64,000 nt of DNA from Ischnura elegans (taxonomy: Eukaryota; Arthropoda; Insecta; Odonata; Coenagrionidae). The first letter of the stretch is position 1. Every line of letters begins with the position of its first letter. Positions 10,426-22,400 of this stretch are shown piece after piece. The translations under genes were made by a program, and so were the position numbers. Below the pieces are notes generated by a model, which worked only from the letters and a program-made list of their open reading frames with translations, was not told the origin of the DNA and searched no databases. Location of the stretch: assembly GCF_921293095.1 (NCBI RefSeq), contig NC_060257.1, positions 68,022,472 through 68,086,471 on the forward strand. The letters run 5' to 3'.

Positions 10426-13400
10426 GTAATGGATGCTTCGATACACAATTTTCTGTAAAGGATAACATCTCATTATTCTCTAATATTAAAAGTATGGGTA
10501 AGGAATCAAGCAATATTAACATGAAACCATGTTTTTTTCCCATAATATTTTTCGCCAACTTACCGTTTGCATGACTTTATCGTTGCTATATCAAGTGCCA
10601 ACTTTGTGCAATTCAACAGCACTATCTTTATGCGTAGTTTTCCGCGGCGTTGTCTAGATGATGTCTCCATGTTTCTGGGTTTCACCGCGTTTATTTTCTT
10701 TTTGACAACAGTTTCTCCGGTATTCCAACCGGCGTCTTCAGGTCGATGTCGGGATTCAATTTTTGGTGACTTATATAGTTCATTTTTGGCGCCAATTTTT
10801 CATGCTGGATGCTGATTGGTCCACCTTCTTTTTCTCTCGTATGACCCTCTTCCACGAGCTGTGGAGAGGGTAGCCGTCTTCTCTATTCATGTTTTCCGGG
10901 AGAAAGACTACATAGGAGAGACGTGTAGATCAATGAAAGTGCGCATCCAAGAACACAGAAGAGCCACAAGAATTAAGCAATTTCAGCTCTCCGCCATTGC
11001 GGAGCATGCATGGAGCGAACCCGGACACCAGATACTGTTTGACGATGCAACAGTTGTGGCAAAAGAAAATAGATATTATCCCAGGCTAATAAAGGAGGCT
11101 ATCGAAATATTCAAGACACCGGAAAATATGAATAGAGAAGACGGCTACCCTCTCCACAGCTCGTGGAAGAGGGTCATACGAGAGAAAAGAAGGTGGACCA
11201 ATCAGCATCCAGCATAAAAAATTGGCGCCAAAAATGAACTATATAAGTCACCAAAAATTGAATCCCGACGTCGACCTGAAGACGCCGGTTGGAATACCGG
11301 AGAAACTGTTGTCAAAAAGAAAATCCACGCGGTGAAACCCAGAAACATGGAGACATCAGCACTATCTTAATTTCTCTACCTTCATTTTGCAGTGTGTCGC
11401 ATCAACTTACTTAGCTGTCGGCGTAGTTATACGGTTAACACTGTAGTCGGAAGATAACTTATCGCAGTCGTATACATATACCTTTAGATCAAGGAATAGG
11501 ATAACATTTCCTATAGCTACTGCTTCCCACCGGTAAAAAAATGGACACTGTCATTTTTACAATCAAATTATCCATTTTTTTGCCGCACTAATTGCGTCAT
11601 CGAATATCCCATCACAGGTGAAAGACATTCAGTTGGTAGAATTCAAACATTACTCTTACTTTCCAGTAACACACACCCAAACTCTTTCTCTTATAGTACC
11701 CCAATTATGAATGCAAATATTTGGGCACACATTAGCGTCATTAAAAGGCAAAGATTAAAACCTCATGTACAGATGTACTCACTAAAGAAAAACATTTCCA
11801 GTTTTTAAAATTAAGCGTGTTCCTAAAAAAATGACATATCTCAGTGCACCTAGACAAAAATGTACTCTATTTACTCACTTTGGGCTAGGGGTTGCGTCAG
11901 AATGGTGGCCCTCTCGATATGATTGCGTTACGACAACAACTGTTCTCGAAGGGTTTTATGTTAAGAAGTTAGCGAAGTGTCGGAAGGCGAAAAAATACGG
12001 GTCTCTTTATTTTAAAACTCTATCACAATTGATAATAAAACCAATTTGATATACCAGGCCATTGCTTGATCGTCATCTAAGTTGTGTGTCTTATTGCATC
12101 TATGTTTAAGACTTTTTCCCGCTCCTAAAATAAATTTAGTAAGACGGAAGTGCAAAAATGAATAGTCTAGTTAAGGAAAGCTTTTGATGCATAGTATAAC
12201 TGGTGAAGATATTTTATTCATGTTATTCAGCAATGCTTTTGATCCATCATTCAATTACTCAGTTTTTTATGGTTTCATTGTCTCTTGCAACCGATTATGT
12301 CGGAATTTTTGAGAAAAGCTGTAACGAAATGGAAAAATAACGTCTGGTGCTTACTGATGAAATTAATTATAATCAATTCTGAATAAAAATTTAACTACCA
12401 ATCCCTACCGCAAAGTAATATCTCAAAAAAATCATTCCTCAAGTGTATCTTACATTTCTAGTCTAGAAAATCGTGAGTGTAACATCCGAGCAATATGTGT
12501 CTGAAATTTCGGCTATAAAGTTCTTTTTCAGAATATCAGTTTTTTCGTTTTTTTTCCCAAATTTCGTTTTGAGATCTCCATTCACACTATTTTGTTCTTA
12601 AATATATTTTGCAAATAAGCAGCATTTTGGTGTCTCATCTCTAAAAATCCATTTTCTCGGTTTCAACAATCTGATACATAGGATGGGGAGATTTGGCTTT
12701 TTATATCGTTTTTATGAAGTCGCTAATGTTGTCTGTAATCTTGTCCGGGTCAAATTTTCCGATTCAATTTTAACCTTTTTTTCCAATTACCTATCAAGCT
12801 GAAATTTTTAGGATAACACAGAACCTGGTGGCAATGCAATATCCTAATACTTTTATTGTGATTTTAACTTTATCTCGAATGTTATTCAGGATTTCAAATT
12901 AGATATGGGAATTAGTTTGAAACATCGCCACCAAAATGAGAATGATAGAGAAACATATCAACACATTTGTTTACTTCAAAGTTCATTGAATAATTGATTG
13001 GACAAAAATTTACTTGTATGCTTTTTATAGCACGACAATAACTTTGCTTTTTTATTGTTATTTATTTGTATTATTATTTTTGATTTATTCTATATTTTTA
13101 TTTGTAGATATTAATTGACTCTATTTTGCAGATATTAAAATAAAATTATGATTTAATGAAAACAAATGAAAATCAAGTTCACAAAAAGAATATTAAACTA
13201 TTGACCGGGATACGGCTTAGCGGACTGGTATTCTGGCGTTAGATTTTATGGATGAAATTTCACATACGATTGCATGGCTCAGGTTTCACACATACCTACG
13301 ATTTTGTGGAATAAGAATTCAAGATACGCCGGAATGGAATTATTTTTTGAAATACTACTTTGCGGCTAGGGGCGGTCATTATTATGAAAGCTTATGATTC

Positions 13401-16400
13401 TTATTTTTGTTTATTTTTAGTGACGTTATTATTTTTCTTACAAAGAATGACGGAGGCGTCAGCAGATCTGCTTGAAATCTAGAAAAATGCATATTTCAAT
13501 CATTGCAGGGCCGCCGAAATCACTGAAGAACACTTGGAAATAAGCTGTTATATTCTACAAATTCAGTTTATTATATTTACAGTTGCAACAGAAGTTGGTA
13601 ATTTGACCTGTTTATGGGTTTTCGTATTCACGACCCGTGACATCGACAATGAGTGCATCCAGTGTCTTTCGGGGGTTATTGAGCTCAAACAATTATGGCA
13701 CCCATTCACTGCAGAAAACTGTACAAGATTATTTGGTGCGCCTAAGTTGTTCTTCGTAGAGGTGAGTATTAAGTGACTTCCGGACACCCTTTAGCAACTT
13801 TTAGTGGTAATGAGATGACGAAGATCATACATAATTTATAAATTCACCGTTCAAAAATCACTCATGGCAGAAACGTTTCTAACTTGAATTTACTTGGAAA
13901 AACATATGGCGATTTCTATGGAAACCGGCGACTTCAGACTTTACCAGTCGATTGGACTTGAGGCGATTAAAATGTACTTTGAATCAGCCTAAGTTACCCA
14001 TTTGATATCTCTTTGTGCAAGGGAAGCTTCTCTTTTTTTCGCGCATTAACTGATTCACATGTCAATGTTTCCCATTTGTATTTTGCCATCATTACGGCAA
14101 TTTTCAAGGCAAGGTTTTCTTAAACCCGTCCGATATAGTGCAATTAATTGGCCAAAAAATTGAATATTGAACCTCAATATCGGACTTTATGCTGTACATG
14201 ACAAGCACCGATATTGGGGCCAGTATCGGAGAAGGGACTAACGAATTTATCATCGTAAACCGTCGTTATTGCTTCCTTCCGTCGATAATTCTGTGCAAAT
14301 TCAACGTCAACGGGATGTGTTGCCAAGAGCCAGTTTTGGCCGTTAGGGCGCGATTTAGCTAATTTCTGATTGGAGATTGGACGGATGAGAATGAAGCTTG
14401 CTCTAAATACCAATTTTTCGTGAGAAATTATCAGAGAGATTGTGGGATTGAGATAGAATTGAAAATTGTAATGGCGCGGTAATTGTAATAGATTGTGCAT
14501 AAAAGGGTATTACCTTAAGTACGTGTAACCTCAAGATCTCGTTCAAGTTTAACTAGGCGATAGGAAATGGATACTCTAGAGGCGTAGTTTTTGTTTTTCA
14601 GCCGCCAACGCGCAATACTTTTTTCCATATTTGCGACGGGAAGCATCGGGGAACCGCCTACGTTTATATGCAACCCACATGACAAATATATACCGTCATT
14701 GGTCTTCGTCCTAAAAAGAGTATGAAGGCTGTTTTACACGGAGCACGTCATTGTGCAGGTTGGCATTGAAAATTTGTTGAAATTGCGAGAATGTGCTCAT
14801 GGAATTAGAGCAGGGGCTATTTTGCCGTCTCGCATCCACGCATTCTCGCATGTGATCTAACAATGTACCGCTTTACGCGACGCAATTTTGATTGCACCTT
14901 CGCAAATACGTCAGGTTGCGAATTGACGTGCCACGTGTAAAACGGCCTTAGGGATCTATTGTTGTACCGTATAAATAAAGACGTTTTTTGTGGTACTTTC
15001 CATTGCTAATGTCTCGAAAAGAATTGAGTGTTGGCGGCTGAGACAAAAACTAAACCTCATGAGTATCCATTTCCTATCGCCTAGCAAAATTTGAACGAGA
15101 TTGAGGGAAATTCCTTGTTAGATAGGCTTAGAGCTGGTCTACAAAGGAACATAAGCAGGCACAAGCCGTAAGGCAGAGGATATAAAATGTAAGAAAAAAT
15201 TTCAAAAATAAGGCGCAGACGGAAACAGCTGAGTTCCGGTATCACATACTGGCACTTGGAACCTTGTAGGTACATATATTCGGATATAATAATAATAGTT
15301 CAAGAGCAATTCACAATCACTAAAATAGAAACACATAAAAAAAAGAAACACTAAAATGGGAAAAACATATTTTGGAGCTTTCGAAGTTGTAGCTTCTTTC
15401 TCAACATCTGAGGAACAAATGGGGAGCTGGAAAAGGAGTATGTTGGACAAGGGAAAGGGGAGAGACAGCATTATCAGGCGACGTTCAACCCAGTGAGGCT
15501 ATTTGCTTGTAGATGGCAAATGCACGCCAATTCCAGGGTGTGGATGTTGAGGGCAGAGTCAGTGGGAGGGGGAGAATGCTGCAATAACTACTACTTTGAA
15601 CCAATTATTGAAGAATACAAGATACAAGAATCGCCATGAGAAAAAATTTCCCTGGACCGGGAATCGAACCATGGACCTTTGGCTTTCCAGGGCTCTCAAC
15701 CACTTGTTGGAAGTCCTTTCTCCCTCGCATTGCCATCCTTGATGGACCGCAAGGGCCTAACACAAAAACGAAAAAATGCATAACTCGCAGGATACTCGCA
15801 GAACAAAGAATTCATCTTTATGACGGCTTCCGCGGGTTGATGCAATTGAAAATTCAGCTCTTCCGGGCTCTACTCCGCATCAGTCCATATTTTTTTCTGA
15901 CCATAAGTACCATGAGCCTCGGTTAATTGCCATGGGAATTAAAGAACCTGGATAGCGTAGTGGTCTGCTCAGTGGCCCGGAAACCCAAAGGTCCGTTTTT
16001 GATTCCCGGTCAAGGGGAATTTTTACATACGGCAATTCTTGCATATTTCACCACTGTTCACGTGGCAGGATTAGAAATATTACACATACCACTTTGCGTG
16101 GCTTTAGTGCAGGTTTGAGGCTCTCAACCGGTTGTGGCTTTTTGGAAGTCCTTTCTCCCTCACATTGCCATCCTTGATGGACCCCGAGAACCTAACACCT
16201 AGTACCATGAGCCTCGGTATAATTGCCATGGGATTTAAAGAACCTGAATAGTGTAGTGGTCTGCACAGTGGCCCGGAAACCCAAAGGTCTGTGGTTTGAT
16301 TTCCGGTCAAGGGGAATTTTTTCATGTGGCAATTCTTGCATATTTCACCGCCATTCACGCGGCAGGGTTAGAAATATTGCACAATTATTGACAAGCGAGC

Positions 16401-19400
16401 CGTGGGAGAATGTGAGAGGACTGTGAGTGATGCGTATGGGGAGGATGGACAGCAGGAGGCACGGTGATTATTTATTCTGAGCTGAAGGGGGGTGGTGCAT
16501 TGGCCTACGTAGAAAGTGGGGCAGAAGTTGCAATGAAGAAGGTAAATGAGGTTGGTGGAGGGAAATATCGGGAGGCATTTAAGTTTGGGAAGAAAAGAGG
16601 CTGGGAGTGCATGTATTTGAAGGATTGGGGTGTCTCGATACTCACAACATTTGACACTACATATAATATATTCTTCTGGGGAACACCAGTGAGTAGACCA
16701 TGTGATGTATATAAAGTGCTAAGTGTTCAATGTTTTGTTTACAGGCATTGTAATAATACTTGCAGCCCCTATTGACAATACCAAGTCAGCTTGGGCCAAT
16801 ATGGATAATCATTAGACCGTGGAAGTATGCAAGCATGTGTAGTCTGCTCCTGTAGTAAAAAACTGTTTTATGTGTGGAAAATTAACACCAGGCTCAGAAT
16901 AAAATTTAGTGAGTTGCGGACACTCTGTAGCTACCTACTTTTAGTGGTGATGAGATGATGAAGATCATAAATTCACCATTCAAACATTCCTTTTGGCAGA
17001 AAATGTTATACATAACTTGAATTTGTTAGAAAAAAAAAGAGCAATCTCCATGCATACCAGCTATAATGACGTTAGACTTTACCAGTCAATTGGATGTGGG
17101 ATGAATAAAATGTAATTTGAATCAGCTCTTGTAACCCATTTTCTATCTCTTTGTATACGGGAAGCTTCTCTTATTTTCATGCATTACTGATTAACATATC
17201 AATGTTTCCCATTTGTATTTTAGCATCATCAAGGCAATATGCGGTCGATATATAGAATTACAATCTAAGAAATACATAATTAGCATAATGAAGGAATGAC
17301 CAACAAATATGCTTATGAGTTAATACATAAATTAGTGCATAAACATTATCTTGGCAATTTTTTGCATAGTTTATTGATTGTTTTTTCATCTTTTAAATTT
17401 TTGATTCTTTAATCATAGTGATGTATTTTCATGGTAACTGGCCCTGATAATGCAAAAAATACAGTTTCGAAAAATAAGCAAAAATATAAGCAAATTAAAA
17501 AAGAGTAGATTGACTTTTCTCCAATGACAGCAAGACATACATATATTTTTTCTGTATCCATTTTTATTTAATTTTTGTATCTGAACTCACTCCACAATAT
17601 TCTTTAGCCAGCAGTGAACCAAAAAAATTCCTTTTTAATTCTTTTAGACGATCACAGAAGAAGAAGATACAGAAATTTCATTGATGAACAAACTAAGTGG
17701 GGAACTCAAGAAAGATATTGTTGTCAAAACCTTACCAGCATCGGTGGATATTATGTTGGCATTATTTAAAAGACATGGTATGTGATCTGTTTTTTTTCCA
17801 TCAATGCCTTTATGCAATACATATTTAATTTTTAATGCATAAATGTGCTAACTAACACATCAAAATGGCCAGATGTTTTATAGTGTATTGATTTTCTGGA
17901 AAAAGCGCACTACCGTCACAAATAAAATAGAAACGCCTTACGTGTCATTTTGATGGAAGTTGGTCATTTAAGGTAGGCAGATGGTTTGACTCCATCTCTA
18001 TGTGTAATACTTATATTATATTTTAACAGAATATGTACCATAAGATAAATAAAAGTCTGAAAATATTAAGACGACATAAAAACATTTCTAGGTAATATGG
18101 TTAAGTAAGTAGAGGTTACCCATCAAAATTATGTGTATGGTCCTTCTGGTATTACATCAAGCAAAATACAGAGACCTTTCTTGCTAAAAAATAAAATAAC
18201 CTCCGACACATTCATAACTTCCGATTCCATTATTAAGTAACTTCTACCACTAAATGTATCCAGTTTTTAAATTCGTGGTTACAGTTAATGGACAATCACA
18301 CACTGAACAGGAGGTGATGTTTAATGCGTAGGTTAGTCAGACTAGAATGATGGTGAACTTTGGGTACATTCAAGCCTGGATGTAAAATAGTTATGAAGTC
18401 TGGCATCTTATTGAATTCAAAAGAATTTCAATCTTTTCTCTCCTGTAGGTATGAGTGTTGCGGTGGTGAATTATGAGTGTTTTCCCAGATGATCGCTTCT
18501 GTTGTGTTTAGAGCAGAAATAATCTTTTTCTGTTATAATAAAGCGAGTATGTATACATAAATAAAAGAGGATGTCTGTTTGTCTGCCCGCTATGCATTTC
18601 TATAGGGCTGTGCAGATTGCAACCAAAGTTAGTACATAAGTGCATCTCATGCTCCCAAAGCCTGTAGTGCAACTTCTGGTTGTATTTGATGCGTTCTTTC
18701 TGTTGTATTCTCATTACTGTTTGTTATGTCACATCATTGCTGGAAGGTTTTTTGGATGAGAAAGTGAAAGAAAGGTGCCATTTCGCACTCGTCCGACCGC
18801 ACCTTGAATATGGGATCCTGTGCAGAAAGACTTAATCCACAAACTGAATAAAATACGAAGGAAGGCTGCATGGTTCGTCAAAAACTACTATGGGCATACA
18901 GGCAGTGTTATCCAAATGTTAACCAAATAAGGCTGGGAGCCGCTGGAGACTCGGAGGCTGCGCGCTAGGCTTAGCTTGTTTGAACAATTGAGAATGGACA
19001 TCTTTAAGAGAGACATGGAGAACATAATTAGAGCTCCACTATATTTCCAGGTCAAACAAAGCGATAAATTGAGAGAGATATTTTGCAGAACAGATAGATA
19101 TGTGAATTCTTTTTTCCCTCGAACTATGAAAGGACTTTAATAAATGCCAGTGGTAATTTTTTTGGAGCATTTCCTTTTTATGTGTAAATGGCTGGTGTCC
19201 TAACACATGCCCCCTTCCACATCCCTTTTAGGTGGATTGCATGGTAGTATGTAGATGTAGATCATACAACTTCCGTAGTTGGACATCCTGCCGGGTAGGC
19301 GCACCTCTTGACACGCTCAAATGGAAAATTCAACACTTACAGTCCAGCAGTGGCGGCGCGTGCGTACACGCACGTTAGCAAGTGCACACCCAAACATGAA

Positions 19401-22400
19401 TGAATTATAAAAGAAAACTATTCCTTTGCAACGAGAAGGATAAAAATCCTGTCTAGATATGCAAGAAACATGAAGCTCCGAACGCTACAGCTATAGCCTT
19501 TTCGAATTCACCACTCTACAAGTGTGCGATCCCGTGGCATCGTGCCGGTCGCATATTAGGTTTATGCAATCGCTTGTGGGTGCTCTGGCGGGACGAAGTA
19601 AGCGGGGGGGTATGCACTGTTCAAATGGGTGATGGGAGCAGACTCAAAACGATGCGAGTGCGCACGCGCATATTTTTGGTGAGTGAGTTGCAGGTAGCGT
19701 AGCGGTGTAGCCGCCACCTACACTACGTGCGCCCAGGATCCTAGTCCATCTACAGAGTCATCTATATGGCCGTTTTCTACACTACTTTCTCATAGGGTGT
19801 AAGGAAAGGAGAATGAATTTCACCTACCGTCAGTTGTAAAGGTGTGTTTAGAATAATTATTTTCATGCATGCTAAAATTATTTCTGTTCATGCAATTTTA
19901 AGGGTAGAATATACCAGTGATATGTTTTGCTTGCTATGTATTCTATTACGACGAAATATGATGCTCATGGATTAGTATTAACATAATATAATTAAATCAT
20001 CCTATATCTGCTCTAATGCACACCCTAGATAAATTACCACCAGCCGCCACTGCAGTCCAGCCGGCAAGAGTTGTCCGTTGGCACTTTAAAAGTAGGGGGC
20101 GAGAACCCTACGCCAACATGGTTTGCAACCAATCCCTGCCCTCCAAATGCACCTCACATCCTTGCCTAGTCATACAATGTTGTCACATGCATATGAAGCA
20201 CTGAAACAAGCCTGAACCACCAAAACAAGCCCTCTCTGCGAATCGCCAAAACAAAGGATTCTTCCTTTGGGTCCTTCGTGCTTGTCGTCCCTTCTGGCTG
20301 CTTTCTTCACGGAACCCTTTTGTTTACATCTTACATGGGCGTTTCCCTTTCTTACCTGGCAACCTTGCCCCCTACCCCTGCTAGCTGTCAACGGACAACT
20401 CTTGGCGGCCAGGCTGTAACCACATATTAATCCTCTTGTTGCAAACCTTTTTGCTGGGGTGTGCGTTCACACTACCTTTGTGGACTATGCACGTAGGAAC
20501 ACATAATGAACAATGTTGTGGATGTTACATATACGTACCATCGTCATACCTGCTTCGTTCCTTTACCTAAAAATCCTGCCATGCGGCAATGAATTCCAAA
20601 TTTCTAATTTCCCACTTCTCTGGGTACTGTCCTTTCCAAGTAAGTCCCGGTGGCCTGCTAGGATGACTTAGAATATAGTAGTATGGGTAGAAGGAAATAC
20701 TCTGCCATGTAAACTAAATTAGGTAAATCAAAAAGGAAAAACTACCTGGTTTTCATTACAGGGTAGTTTAAGACTATTGGGTATTGCAACAGCCCTATGC
20801 GCATTGAATGTCATGGCACCATTGCTTTCTTGAAAGTTATAAATATGGATCATTTGATAGAAAAGGAGTGATCACGCAGAGAAATAAAAACACGTCTGTT
20901 CTCTTTGAGAGTAGAAGAATCACTCGTTTATTCACCAACCCAGGGGTAGGTGGCATAGGGAGAGGAGGAGTCTGGGGAATCTGAACCCCCCATAAAATAT
21001 GTATACACAATTAATTTGCTTCTTAAAAGAAAACAAAATAATGAAAAATCATGAATTTCCAAAAGATTTCTTTGAAAAATGGAGTTTTTTTCGATTTTGA
21101 AAAGTATTTAAATTAGTTTAAAACCCTCTTCATAGTACCCTGTTTTTCAAAAACTTCCCCCCTAGTTTATGGACCAGCCCCCCTCCCCAACTCTCCCCCA
21201 AATGCATTTCTGGGCTACCCTACTGCCAGGGGTCTCCAAACTTTTCAATTCAAGAGCCACTTTGTATATTTCCCACATTTATGTGGGCCAAAGGAATAAA
21301 TAAATAAAAAACAAATCAGTGCCAGTAATTTTATTTCCTCACAAATTTGAGTATAAACGTTGAAAAATTTAAATTTCTGGAACAAATCAGGGTAAAATAA
21401 GTATATTCCTGCCTTTATTTTTATGCAACTACATTAGTTTGACGAATTATAGTTAAGTTTTGACTTCAAAATTTTATTAGAATCAGGTTCCAGATTAGAT
21501 GAGCAAATTTTAACCAACACACAGAGATTTGTTTCCAGGTGAAATTATGTGTCTGGTCAGATGTAGCCCGCTGGCCATAGTTTGAAGAACCCATACTAAC
21601 ATATATGCCAACCATATCTAGTATACTCTAGCTCATGCTCTAGCATGCATTAATAGGTCATTAAAAAAAGAATCATGATACTGAATCAAAAAAATGCAAG
21701 AAAAAATGACAATGTAAACAAATGTGGTAAACTTCGATGGTATGAGCAGAAAGCTAATGATTTTCTTTCTTTTCAGGAAAGGACTTAAACAAATCTATGG
21801 CATATTTAATTGCCAAGGAGCTGGAGAGCAAACCAGGTCCTCAAAATATCTTCTCGATCATGAGTTCCCTTTGTGGAAGACGCGTGACATATGCTCCAAG
21901 ATTCACAACCACTATCTGCAAGCAGTTGTATCTGTAAGCAAAATTCTCATCTGTTCATCTCTGAAAGTATTTCAAAAACGTCTACCTCAAATGACAACAA
22001 GAGTTTATCAATGGCAACAAGTCCATTTAGCATGCTTTCTAAAAAATATGCCTCAAAGTTAAGTCGAAGGCACTGGTTTAAGGCATCAATCATGGCTACT
22101 CTGAAGGCACCTTTAATTGGTACCTTTAACTGGTACCTTTAAGGTGCCTTTGAGTAACATTTTTTCAAGACTCAAGCACTCCTTCAACGCATGTGAAATA
22201 TCAACATCGTTAGTCAACAATCCTTAGATTGGTTTGACGCAGCTCTCCATTTCTCCCTCCTATTCGCTAACCTTTTTATAGCGACGTATTTCTTCTCTTC
22301 TACATCCTTTATAACCTGTCCTATGTAACTCATTCGGGGTTGTCCCTTGACCTTCTTCCCTTCCACCTGTCCTTCTACAATGGTCTTCATCAGGCCATCA

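Larger units (their letters stand above)
18545..20670. repeat. Dispersed repeat family E, copy 2, with three insertions
   Basis: Same block order as 8768-9870, but split by a LINE 3' end (about 18750-19263), a miniature element (20063-20406) and, next to its left end, a hAT element (19348-20052). The blocks resume at 20440 (GCAAACCTTTTTGCTGGGG). Confidence 0.75.

Noticed and set aside
10200-10574. 124-residue ORF as a complete gene
   Set aside because: Only residues 1-75 match a caspase; the rest is intron read through the GTAATG donor.
13534-13583. Exon 2 starting at the acceptor ending 13508
   Set aside because: That acceptor breaks the phase set by exon 1; the acceptor at 13582 keeps frame and matches domain 2.
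15640-16015. tRNA genes in the 15.6-16.3 kb cluster
   Set aside because: Repeated heads with decayed B boxes and shared flanks show SINEs.
13762-17647. A missing QACRG exon for domain 1
   Set aside because: I looked for a phase 0 exon encoding A-C-R-G and saw none; direct splicing of exon 2 to exon 3 keeps frame.
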